A stretch of DNA of 64,000 nt from Rhodoplanes sp963724735. GTDB taxonomy: Bacteria; Pseudomonadota; Alphaproteobacteria; Rhizobiales; Xanthobacteraceae. A program made the position numbers and the translations under genes. The notes beneath the pieces were generated by a model. The model saw nothing but the letters and a program-made list of their open reading frames with translations. It was not told the origin of the DNA and ran no database searches. The stretch is taken from assembly GCA_963724735.1 (NCBI GenBank), contig CAVRVX010000027.1:13700-77699 (forward strand). The letters run 5' to 3'. Shown one piece after another: positions 46,715-55,330 of the stretch (position 1 is the first letter of the stretch; the number at the start of each line of letters is the position of its first letter).

Positions 46715-46950
46715 GCCATGCTCTCAGGATTGCGGGTCGGTTCTCCAACACGACGCGTAGAATATGCGACAGCTCTTTGGAACTGTAGTTCCATAACTGT
46801 CGGCGAGCAAAACCTCTGGTTCGTGCCAAACTCTAGCATCGCACTCGGCGGCTGCTCACGTCAACATGCGGCCGTGCTCTCACGGCGTGCCCTCATTCGA
46901 ATGAGCAATGAACGTGGTCGCAAACTCGCGCCTCTCGTCGAAGACAGCAG
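46683..46950 (-). pseudogene. decayed DUF4160 gene
   Basis: Reading the minus strand with frame changes recovers a DUF4160-like series: FIAHSNEGTP, then RPHVDVSS, then ECDARVWHEPEVLLADSYG, then YSSKELSHILRVVLENRPAI, then LRAWHEHFGNGSAL and a stop at 46683. At least three frameshifts separate these pieces. The order and the SNEG, PHVDV and AWHEHFG motifs are what the family shows. Its last 32 bp overlap the DUF2442 start, the coupling expected of this gene pair. No function can remain. Confidence 0.7.
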
Positions 46951-47009
46951 GCGATCCTTTGGTCCATGATGTCGCGCTTACCATATCACGAACTCTCCGT
47001 GTTGCTTGC

Positions 47010-47076
47010 CCGCAGGTGTCGCATTTCAGGCACGTGCCGTTGCGCACGAGCGTGAAGTTGCCGACGCGCAGGCTTC
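47010..47076 (-). repeat. displaced copy 2 of the nrdJ 3' end
   Basis: The minus strand reads GGCGAAGCCTGCG, then after an 8-base loss GGCAACTTCACGCTCGTGCG and on to AAATGCGACACCTGCGG, where similarity stops a few codons before the nrdJ end. It encodes GNFTLVRNGTCLKCDTCG in one frame. It shares base choices with copy 1 that differ from the native end. It lies between the decayed DUF4160 gene and the 47.1-47.6 kb relics. Confidence 0.8.
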
Positions 47077-47361
47077 GCCTTCGTAGTGCTACGAGCATTG
47101 GGGCCGTTGCTGCGCCGATGCATAGCCATGGTCCCACGGCATCCCGCGCGGCGTGGTGAATGTGCAGGATTTAGATGCCGTGCTCCAAGGGTCATGATTA
47201 ACACTCTGTCGGGTATCGGCCGAGCGGCACGACATGAACGCCAGTGCGGCCGGCCGATCGGCGACCGCTCCTTGGCCAGCTTGCGCGATCCGGGCAGACG
47301 ACGGCGCGAATACGCCATATACCACCGAGGCGCGAGCGCGGGGTAGTTTATGGCCACGAAT
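47077..47361. other. relic DNA without recognisable gene
   Basis: About 285 bp between nrdJ-end copy 2 and the toxin-antitoxin relic. Several short open frames exist on both strands but none shows family motifs or a ribosome site. It is probably further decayed accessory DNA. Confidence 0.4.
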
Positions 47362-47416
47362 TTACGATTTCATACCGAGATCCTTCTGCGCCTCCTCGGT
47401 CGTAGCGGACCTTCAT
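47362..47416 (-). pseudogene. 5' remnant of a RelE/ParE-type toxin gene
   Basis: An ATG at 47416 overlaps the antitoxin stop (ATGA). It reads MKVRY, then after a frame change TTEEAQKDLG and a stop. The MKVRYT...A..DL pattern is how RelE/ParE toxins commonly begin. Only about 18 codons are left, so the identification rests mainly on the adjacent antitoxin relic. Confidence 0.45.
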
Positions 47417-47635
47417 ACGCGGCGGAACTTGGTAAGCGCCGCCTAGACTTCCTCGTCCGATGCAAACGGCCTTCGTCCGAGCCTGATTCCGCGGTCGATG
47501 CCAGCAACTCTCGTGGTCGGCTGGTAGTCGCCGGCCAAGCCCGCCTCGATATCAGAGCCACTTCGGCGATTCTTCTGCGCCGCCTCGGGCCGCTTCGACC
47601 CGCTCCAGCACGTCTCGCAGCACCTTGGTTTTCAT
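47413..47635 (-). pseudogene. decayed antitoxin gene (ParD/RelB-like)
   Basis: Starts MKTKVLRDVLERVEA at 47635. After a frame change it reads DIEAGLAGDYQPT, GIDRG and RPFASDEEV, then TAG, then AALTKFRRV and TGA at 47413. GIDRGL..A..GRFASDEEVEAA..KFRR is the typical C-terminus of antitoxins next to RelE/ParE toxins. It carries at least one frameshift and one nonsense codon. It lies directly downstream of the native nrdJ end, same orientation. Confidence 0.6.
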
Positions 47636-47709
47636 GGCGGACACAAATACCATTTTCACGCACTTTCGGGGATGGTTTCGCGTTGAAAAATGCTTGTCCG
47701 GCTATTGCC

Positions 47710-50700
47710 TTAAGAACACCCCGTGGTGCCTCCACACGTATCGCACTTTAGGCAGGTGCCGTTGCGCACCAAGGTGAAGTTGCCGCATTCGCCGCAGGCT
47801 TCGCCTTCATAGCCTTTGGCTTTGGCTTCGGCGCGCATTTCGGCGGCGTGGGCTTTTGCTTCGGCGCGCGCCTCGCTGCGCGATATTGCGAGATGGTGCG
47901 CTTCGAGTTGCTCGGTCGGCGAAAGCTTTTGTTCAAGTTCGGCCTTGAGGGCGGCAACTTCTTCAATGGTGTCGCCCGCGCGGAGCGAAGTGATTTTGCC
48001 GCTCACCCCACCCCGGCCGCCTTCGGCGGCCGACGCTCCCCCTCCAGGGAGGGTAAAGAAGTCCACGCGTCTCGATCCCACGCGTCTCGCCCCCCTCGCG
48101 CTCGCCGCCGCCGGCGATCACGCCGAGCCGGTCGGTGCGCGAGCGGGTGAGCCCGCGCGAGACATATTTGGAGGCGGGGCGGCCGTCGGGCGGCAGCTTG
48201 CCTTCCGCCACGCCCTTGCCGAGCGCATCGAAGGTGGCGGCCACCACCGTCGGGTCGACATGGGCGAGGTCGAAGCGGTCGAGATAGGAAACCGCCAGCT
48301 CGCGGAAGACATAGTCGAGGATCGAGGTTGCGTATTTGATCGAGTCATTGCCCTGCACGGGGCCCGACGGCTCGAAGCGGGTGAAGGTGAAGGCGTCGAC
48401 ATATTCGTCGAGCGGCACGCCATATTGCAGGCCGAGCGACACCGCGATGGCGAAATTGTTCAACAGCGAGCGCAGCGCCGCGCCCTCCTTGTGCATGTCG
48501 ATGAAGATTTCGCCCAGGCGGCCGTCGTCATATTCGCCGGTGCGGAGATAGACCTTGTGCCCGCCCACCACGGCCTTCTGGGTGTAGCCCTTGCGCCGGT
48601 CGGGCATGCGCTCGCGCTCGCGCATGACGACGATGCGCTCGACCACCTTCTCCACCACCTTCTCGGCGAGAGCGGCGGCGCGTCCGGCCGCCGGCTTCTC
48701 GACAAAGGCCTCGATGGCGTCCTCGTCCTCGTCCTCGTCGGCGATGAGCTGGCTCTGCAGCGGCTGCGACAGCTTCGAGCCATCGCGATAGAGCGCATTC
48801 GCCTTCAGCCCGAGCTTCCACGAGAGCAGATAGGCCTGCTTGCAGTCCTCGACGGTCGCCTCGTTCGGCATGTTGACGGTTTTCGAGATCGCGCCCGAGA
48901 CGAAGGGCTGCGCCGCCGCCATCATGCGGATGTGGCTCTCGACCGAAAGGAAGCGCTTGCCGTTGCGCCCGCACGGATTGGCGCAGTCGAACACCGCGTA
49001 GTGCTCAGGCCGCAGATGCGGCGCGCCCTCGACCGTCATCGCCCCGCACACATGCACGTTCGCCGCCTCGATCTCGCGCCGCGAGAAGCCGAGCGCCGCC
49101 AGCATGTCGAAGGCGGGCCGCGCGAGGTCCTCAGGCGAAAGCCCCAGCGCCTCGGTGCAGAACGCCTCGCCCAGCGTCCATTTGTTGAAGGCGAAGCGGA
49201 TGTCGAAGGCGGTCGGCAGCGCCTTTTCCAGCCGCTCGATCGCCTCGGGCGTGAAGCCCTTGGCTTTCAGCTCGGCGTGATTGATGCCCGGCGCGCCCGC
49301 GAGGGTGCCGTGACCGACCGCGTAGGTCTCGATGTCGGCGATCTCGCGCTCCGAATAGCCGAGCACGCGCAGCGCCTCCGGCACCGCGCGGTTGATGATC
49401 TTGAAATAGCCGCCGCCGGCGAGCTTCTTGAACTTCACCAGCGCGAAGTCGGGCTCGATGCCGGTGGTGTCGCAGTCCATCACGAGGCCGATCGTGCCGG
49501 TGGGCGCGATCACGGTCGCCTGCGCATTGCGATAGCCGTGCTGCTCGCCGAGCGCGAGGGCGCGGTCCCAGGCGAGCGTCGCATGCTCGATCAGGCGCCG
49601 GTCGGGACAGGCGGCGTGGTCGAGCCGCACCGGCGGGGTCGCGAGCGCCTCGTAGCCCGTCTTCTCGCCATAGGCCGCGCGGCGGTGATTGCGGATCACG
49701 CGCAGCATCGGCTCGCGGTTCTTCTTGTAACCGGGGAAGGCGCCGAGCTCAGCCGCCATCTCAGCCGAGGTCGCGTAGGCGACCCCGGTCATGATCGCGG
49801 AGAGCGCGCCGCACAGCGCGCGGCCCGCCTCAGAGTCGTAGGAAATGCCGGACGACATCAACAACCCGCCGAGATTGGCGTAGCCCAAGCCCAGTGTGCG
49901 GTACTCGTAGGAACGCTGCGCGATTTCCCTGGACGGGAACTGCGCCATCAGCACGGAGATTTCCAGCACGACGGTCCACAGCCGCACCGCGTGCTCATAG
50001 CCCGCGATGTCGAATGCGCCGGGGCTGAGTTTACCTCCCCCTGGAAGGGGGAGGTCGGTCCGCGCAGCGGACCGGGAGGAGGTGACGTCCACCCGGCTCC
50101 CCCCGATCAGGTCGGGGGTCGCCGACCCTCCCCCTGCAGGGGAGGGTGAAGGAGGAGCCTCGCGCGTCTGATGGAACGTGAGCAGGTTCAGCGAGGCGAG
50201 ATTGCACGCCGTGTCGTCGAGGAACATGTATTCCGAGCACGGGTTGGAGGCGCGGATCGGCCCCGACGCCGGGCAGGTGTGCCAGTCATTGATGGTGGCG
50301 TGGTACTGCAGGCCGGGATCGGCGGAGGCCCAGGCCGCATAGGCGACCTTCTCCCACAGAGCGCGCGCTTTGACCGACTTGGCGACCTTGCCGGAGGTGC
50401 GCCAAGTCAGGTCCCAGTCGCCGTCCGCCTCGACCGCCTTCAAAAACTCGTCGCTCACCCGCACCGAATTGTTGGAGTTCTGCCCGGAGACGGTGAGATA
50501 GGCTTCCGAGTCCCAGTCGGTGTCGTAGACCGGGAACTCGATGTCCTTGTAGCCTTGCTTCGCGAACTGGATGACGCGCTTGATGTAATTGTCGGGCACA
50601 TGATTGCTCCGCGCCGCCTTAATCTCCCGGCGCAGGACCGGATTCTTCTCCGGGTCGAAGCAGTCGTCGCCCGAGCCCTCGCAGTTGATGCACGCCTTCA

Positions 50701-51664
50701 TCACCGCGCGCAGATGCTTCTGGTTGATCCAGGAGCCGGTGACCAGGCTCGCGACCTTCTGCTCCTCCTTCACCTTCCAATCGATGTACTGCTCGATATC
50801 GGGGTGATCGACGTCGACGATCACCATCTTGGCGGCGCGCCGCGTGGTGCCGCCCGACTTGATCGCGCCCGCCGCGCGGTCGCCGATCTTGAGGAAGCTC
50901 ATCAGGCCGGACGAGCGCCCGCCGCCCGACAGCTTCTCGCCATCGCCGCGCAGGCTGGAGAAGTTCGAGCCGGTGCCCGAGCCATACTTGAACAGGCGCG
51001 CCTCGCGCACCCACAGATCCATGATCCCGCCCTCGTTGACGAGATCGTCCTTGATGCCCTGGATGAAGCAGGCGTGCGGCTGCGGGTGCTCGTAGGCCGT
51101 CTTCGACTTGACCATCTTGCCGGTCTTGAAGTCGACGTAAAAGTGGCCCTGGCTCGGTCCGTCGATGCCGTAGGCCCAGTGCAGCCCGGTGTTGAACCAC
51201 TGCGGCGAGTTGGGCGCGACCATCTGCATCGCGAGCATGTAGCGAAGCTCGTCGAAGAACGCCTGCGCGTCGGCTTCCGAGTCAAAATAGCCGCCCTTCC
51301 ATCCCCAATAGGTCCAGGTCCCGGCGAGCCGGTCGAAAACTTGCCGCGCGGAGTGTTCGCCGGTGATGCGCTCCTTTTCCGGCAATTCCCTCAACGCCGC
51401 TTCGTCGGCGATCGAGCGCCAGAGGAACGAGGGAACGCTCTCCTCCTCGACCTTCTTCAGGCGCGCGGGAACACCCGCCTTGCGGAAATATTTCTGCGCA
51501 AGCACGTCGGAGGCGACCTGCGACCAGGGCTCCGGCGCCTCGACATCGTCGGCGCGGAACACCACCGAACCGTCGGGATTGCGAATCTCGCTCGTGGTGA
51601 GCCGGAACTTGATGTCCGCATAAGGAGACTGGCCGTCTTTGGTGTAGCGCCGCTCGATCCGCAT
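47710..51664 (-). CDS. nrdJ: vitamin B12-dependent ribonucleotide reductase with frameshift near its 3' end
   Basis: Class II reductase making deoxyribonucleotides with adenosylcobalamin. The first frame (51664 to 47963) gives MAPNSPQWFNTGLHWAYG near residue 150, ACFIQGIKDDLVNEGG, RASNPCSEYMFLDDTACNLA with active-site Cys, and a radical-domain APTGTIGLVMDCDTTGIEPD. The proper C-terminus, EEVAALKAELEQKLSPTEQ through CGECGNFTLVRNGTCLKC to CGGTTGCS, is in another frame that ends at 47710. A palindromic repeat (48001-48058) marks the frame change. A second repeat adds about 45 residues after residue 500 in frame. If the frameshift is real, the redox/zinc tail is lost from the main product. The ATG at 51664 follows GAGGCGGAA. 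Confidence 0.9.
48001..48058. repeat. palindromic repeat at the nrdJ frame change
   Basis: GCTCACCCCACCCCGGCCGC, then CTTCGGCGGCCG, then CTCCCCCTCCAGGGAGGG. It is a two-hairpin unit of the intergenic palindrome family of Rhizobiales, here within the coding region of nrdJ. On its left (minus-strand downstream) side the zinc-ribbon frame continues; on its right the main frame. A direct repeat GAGACGCGTGG occurs twice just upstream in the gene. Confidence 0.8.
50031..50160. repeat. palindromic repeat inserted in frame in nrdJ
   Basis: About 130 bp with CCTCCCCCT-GGA-AGGGGGAGG, GGTCCGC-GCA-GCGGACC, CCCCCGATCAGGTCGGGGG and CCCTCCCCTGCAGG-type hairpins. It lies within nrdJ and adds a Pro/Gly/Ser-rich peptide (starting EAPPSPSPAGGGSATPDLIG) between LNLLTFH and FDIAGYEHAVRLW, which are close together in other NrdJ proteins. 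The frame is preserved across it. Confidence 0.82.
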
Positions 51665-52179
51665 TGTTTCCGCCTCTCATTCGCCGCCAAGGGCTTGGCC
51701 TTGGCGCGCCGGCCGAATCCACCCCGCAAGCCGCGGCTTGCGTGCGTCCCGTGCCTCTGATCCTGGTTCTGACTTTTTCTAAGTACGCTACCGGCTGCAC
51801 TCAGAGACGCGGTCCGGTGTCGAGCGCCGTTCGATGCCAGGCGGAGGCTCGGACAGAAGCAGCCCGCTTACGAGACCATTTGGCCTCGACGCAGTCCCTG
51901 AACAAGCCTCTCGGAAATCGTCCGGCGGGACGTCGAACCAACCCCGCCACAGAAATCGAAGGCTATGCCGACTCCGCCGCTTGCGTCAAGACATTGTGCC
52001 CGCTCTCAACAGGGCCCTCTAAATATGGTTATACAGGGCTTGTTCCGCCATGCGCCCATCGTCGCTTGCGGCGCGTGCGCATCGGGGACCGAATCAGCCT
52101 CGGCACTGCCGCCTGGACAAGGAGCGGGGGAGGTGGCATCACCGCGGCAAATCACGGGACAGCCGCGACGGCAGATCGC
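51665..52179. other. intergenic region between nrdJ and the NDUFA12 gene
   Basis: 515 bp between divergent genes. A perfect 18-bp palindrome, CGCAAGCCG-CGGCTTGCG at 51725-51742, lies 61 bp upstream of the nrdJ start and may be an operator or leader hairpin. I do not see a cobalamin riboswitch or NrdR boxes. An AT-richer stretch near 52020-52035 (TAAATATGGTTATAC) is the likeliest promoter for the NDUFA12 gene. No gene is convincing here. Confidence 0.45.
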
Positions 52180-52596
52180 ATGAAGCTCAAGACTTTCCTC
52201 ATCCGTTTCTTCAGTTGGTGGAACGACCAGACATTCGGAACTCAGGTCTGGACTTCGCGGCATGGCGAGTTCGTCGGCGAGGACGAGTTCGGCAACCGCT
52301 ATTATCGCGAGAAGGGCGGCCGAAAGAGCCCGGCGTTCGGCTATGACCGTCGCTGGGTGATCTACAATGGCGAGGCGGAGGCTTCGCGCATTCCCCCCGC
52401 CTGGCACGCCTGGATCCATCGCATCGTCGACGTCCCGCCGACAGAAGATAAGGTGACGCCGCGCCCCTGGTGGAAGCCGCACAAGCCGAATCTGACGGGT
52501 CTGCCCGGCGCCTACCGTCCGCCCGGCTCGACCCTCGCGCAGAATCGCCGCCCGCCGGCGACCGGCGATTATCGGGCCTGGACGCCGAATCGGTAA
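52180..52596 (+). CDS. NADH:ubiquinone oxidoreductase accessory subunit, NDUFA12 family
   Basis: A 138-residue homologue of the 17.2-kDa / B17.2 accessory subunit of complex I, which Alphaproteobacteria share with mitochondria. It has GTQVWTSRHGEFVGEDEFGN, then RYYREKGGRKSPAFGYDRRW and PAWHAWIHRIVDVPPTED, followed by PHKPNLTGLPGAYRPPGS. All are close to family consensus. It starts at 52180 with MKLKTFLIRFFSWW. It precedes the DUF2155 gene and aat, a conserved order in Rhizobiales. It would sit on the peripheral arm of complex I. Confidence 0.92.
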   Translation: MKLKTFLIRFFSWWNDQTFGTQVWTSRHGEFVGEDEFGNRYYREKGGRKSPAFGYDRRWVIYNGEAEASRIPPAWHAWIHRIVDVPPTEDKVTPRPWWKPHKPNLTGLPGAYRPPGSTLAQNRRPPATGDYRAWTPNR

Positions 52597-52796
52597 GGCC
52601 GATCATTTCTTCGGCGCCCGATACGATCCCGATACGATAATGCGTAGCGCCATGTCCTCGTGCCGCGTGTGGCGTGCGGAGTGTCTGGCCGTCGGCGTAC
52701 CGCCGGCGCCACCCTTTCACCGCCGCATTCGGCATGTTAACTCGGCCAAGCGGCTGCGGGACTTGCGCCGGAACCCCGAACAGGACTCCCGAACGG

Positions 52797-53744
52797 ATGC
52801 CGATGGCCCGATTCACTTGCGCAAACCTTGCGATTGTCGGACTAACCGCACAGGTTGCGATATTCGGTGTGGTGGCGATGCCCGCCGGTCCGGCGAGCGC
52901 GCAGTCGGACTTTTTCGGGGATGCGCCACCGCGACCTCCCTCATCGGTGCCGACTCGGCAGGGGCCGACGCGTGTGGGGCCGCCGCCGGCTCAGTATGGG
53001 GCACCGCCGGCGCAATATGGCGCGCAGCCCGAGCCATTGCCGCCGCCGCCCGGCGCCGCTGCAGCGCCGATGGGCGGCACCGCTGCGGCCCCGATGCGCG
53101 GCTTAGGGTCGGGCGTCGAATCGCAGCCGCTGCCGCCGCCGCCCGGTGGCGTGGTGGATCGGGGGCGTGCGCCGACCGCTTTGCAGCCACAACCACCGGC
53201 AATCGGCCCGCAAGGCGGACCTGCGCCCCCGCCTGCCGGCGGACGTGCGGGATTGACGCCGCCAAGCGGCGGCGCCGCCAATCCCCCCGCGGAGGGGATC
53301 GTGCTGGAGCCGCCCGCGCAGCGGGTCGCCAACCCGACGGCGGTGTTTTCCGGTCTCGACAAGATCACCGGTCGGATCACGGCGTTCGAAGTCGCGATGA
53401 ACGAGACGGTGCAGTTCGGCGCGCTCAGGGTGCGGCCGCGGGCTTGCTTTACGCGTCCGCCGACCGAGGCGCCCAATACCACGGGGTTTATCGAGGTCGA
53501 TGAAGTCACGCTGCAGGGAGACCTGAAGCGGCTGTTCCGCGGCTGGATGTTCGCGGCGAGCCCCGGCCTGCATGGGGTCGAGCACCCGATCTATGACGTG
53601 TGGCTTTCCGATTGCAAAGGCGCGCAAACCGCCGCGGTCGAAGAACCCGCGCCACAGCCTGCTCCGCCGCCACCGCAATCACACGACCGCACGCAAACGC
53701 CGCGCGCGTCGCGTCAGACCGCACCGCAGCGCCAGCCGCGCTGA
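52797..53744 (+). CDS. DUF2155 domain secreted protein
   Basis: About 315 residues. An N-terminal signal (FTCANLAIVGLTAQVAIFGV ending at ASAQS) is followed by a 130-residue Pro/Ala/Gly-rich linker (PPPAQYGAPPAQYGAQ). The conserved DUF2155 domain then runs from LDKITGRITAFEVAMNETVQ to FAASPGLHGVEHPIYDVWLS and includes RPRACFTRPPTEAPNTTGFI. The tail is Pro/Gln-rich. The domain is of unknown function and common in Alphaproteobacteria. The start may be ATG 52797 or 52803; further upstream ATGs lack a signal. It lies between the NDUFA12 gene and aat. Confidence 0.84.
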   Translation: MPMARFTCANLAIVGLTAQVAIFGVVAMPAGPASAQSDFFGDAPPRPPSSVPTRQGPTRVGPPPAQYGAPPAQYGAQPEPLPPPPGAAAAPMGGTAAAPMRGLGSGVESQPLPPPPGGVVDRGRAPTALQPQPPAIGPQGGPAPPPAGGRAGLTPPSGGAANPPAEGIVLEPPAQRVANPTAVFSGLDKITGRITAFEVAMNETVQFGALRVRPRACFTRPPTEAPNTTGFIEVDEVTLQGDLKRLFRGWMFAASPGLHGVEHPIYDVWLSDCKGAQTAAVEEPAPQPAPPPPQSHDRTQTPRASRQTAPQRQPR

Positions 53745-53793
53745 CGCCGGCCGCCGTCGGGCAGGCGTACGGTCCGGCGCAAGGTCAAGCTTA

Positions 53794-54477
53794 TCAGCCG
53801 CCGCCAGTCGCCCTTGCAAGCGCGAGCGCGGTTACGCCGGGGACCGGTCGGTCGAGCGGCAGGGCGGCAAAATCGGCCGAGCCTCCGAGGGCGTTCACAA
53901 GCAGCTTATGGTAGGCGCGGCGCGACACTTCGATCGCTCCGAATTGGCGCAGGTGGTCGGTCACGAACTGGGTGTCGAGCAGCATGAATCCGCCCGCTTT
54001 CAGCCGCGCGACAAGATGCACCAACGCGACCTTCGAGGCGTCGCGTGCGCGATGGAACATGCTCTCGCCGAAAAACGCCGCGCCCAGGCTGACGCCGTAG
54101 AGCCCGCCGACCAGCCGATCGCCGTCGTACACCTCGATCGTGTGGCAATGCCCGGCATCATAGAGACGGCGATAGAGTTTCCGGATGCGAACATTGATCC
54201 AGGTGCGAGATCGGCCGAGCCCGGGCGCGGCGCAGCCGTCGATTACGCCGTCGAAATCGCGGCTGGCGACGACGACGAAGCGGTCCGATTTCACTAGGCG
54301 TGCAAGCCGCGACGGAACGTGGAAACCGTCGAGCGAGATGATCCCGCGCTCCTCCGGTTCGATCCAGTAGAGCGCCGGGTCTTCCGCACTCTCGGCCATG
54401 GGAAAAATCCCGCACGCATAGGCCTTGAGCAGAACCTCCGGCGTAATCTCGACCGAAGCAGAATCGCGACGGGCCAT
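53794..54477 (-). CDS. aat: leucyl/phenylalanyl-tRNA-protein transferase
   Basis: Adds Leu or Phe to proteins starting with Arg or Lys, marking them for ClpAP (N-degron pathway). From the ATG at 54477 it has 227 residues. It shows LLKAYACGIFPMAESAEDPA, ISLDGFHVPSRLARLVKS, TWINVRIRKLYRRLYDAGHC, LVGGLYGVSLGAAFFGESMF and LLDTQFVTDHLRQFGAIEV, all family hallmarks. A longer start at 54546 is possible but unlikely. It converges on the DUF2155 gene. Confidence 0.95.
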   Translation of the reverse strand: MARRDSASVEITPEVLLKAYACGIFPMAESAEDPALYWIEPEERGIISLDGFHVPSRLARLVKSDRFVVVASRDFDGVIDGCAAPGLGRSRTWINVRIRKLYRRLYDAGHCHTIEVYDGDRLVGGLYGVSLGAAFFGESMFHRARDASKVALVHLVARLKAGGFMLLDTQFVTDHLRQFGAIEVSRRAYHKLLVNALGGSADFAALPLDRPVPGVTALALARATGGG

Positions 54478-54773
54478 CAGACGACCAATCGGTTCGAGAG
54501 AACTTTGAGAGGGCGATGTTCGGAATTCGCTCCGGGCATCATGCATGACCGCATCGTCTCCGTCACACCTCTCTGGTAACGCCCGCGAATGCAGCGGCTA
54601 GCCGAACGGCTTAGACCTGCGGTTTGTTCAGCGATCAACGGATCGTGAAGAATCGCGTGCGCGCATTTTAACGGGTTGCTAACTCGCGATAAGTAATTCT
54701 CCGAAGAAACGAAATCAAATCTTCGGAACGAGTGTTTGGCGGTTCAACGCCCCGTTTGGGCGGGAGAGTAGCT

Positions 54774-55145
54774 ATGGATCAGGCTTTGGCGCGACCCCCC
54801 CGCGTACTGCTGGTCGAGGACGAAGTGCTCATCGCGATGATGATCGAAGACGCAATGCTCGAGCGCGGTTTCAAGGTCTATACCGCGACAAGTGCGGGCG
54901 AGGCGTTGCAGGTGTTGAGCGAAGCGCCCGTGGACGTGCTGTTCACCGACATCAACATCGAAGGCGACATGGACGGATCGGCTCTTGCGCGCCGGGCGCG
55001 CGAAATGCACCCTGAACTCGCCGTGCTCTACGCATCCGGCACGCTCAAGTCGGTCGTCGACGCCGTGCCGGGCTCGACCTTCGTGCCGAAGCCCTATGCG
55101 CCTTCCGAGGTGTGCGCGATGGTGGCGGAGATGGCCAACGCCTGA
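54774..55145 (+). CDS. single-domain response regulator
   Basis: A 123-residue receiver domain with no output domain. RVLLVEDEVLIAMMIEDAML holds the acidic pair, VDVLFTDINIEGDMDGSALA the phosphorylated Asp (in TDIN), VLYASGTLKSVVDAVPG the conserved Ser/Thr switch, and FVPKPYAPSEVCAMVAEM the Lys. The long DINIEGDMDG loop is typical of the alphaproteobacterial single-domain regulators that pair with HWE or PAS kinases. The partner kinase is not in the window. It starts at 54774 after GGGAGAG. It is divergent from aat. Confidence 0.9.
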   Translation: MDQALARPPRVLLVEDEVLIAMMIEDAMLERGFKVYTATSAGEALQVLSEAPVDVLFTDINIEGDMDGSALARRAREMHPELAVLYASGTLKSVVDAVPGSTFVPKPYAPSEVCAMVAEMANA

Positions 55146-55330
55146 CGCCGGGGGGCGCGGGCGCCAGGGTCGCGGACCGGCACGTCCGCGGACGGGCGAA
55201 GAAAGAAAGAATTAATAACGTCGCAAATTTTTTTGCATCTGCGCTGCGTTTGAGCGTGCGGCGCGGTCGGCGCACAGAATTCACGCAGGCGGACGCCGCA
55301 TGATATCGCCGGGGCCGTTTCCGCCGGCCC

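Noticed and set aside
51665..51760. Cobalamin riboswitch upstream of nrdJ
   Set aside because: Expected because the enzyme uses B12, but no B12-box-like core or typical stem arrangement is visible in the leader. The same holds upstream of icmF.
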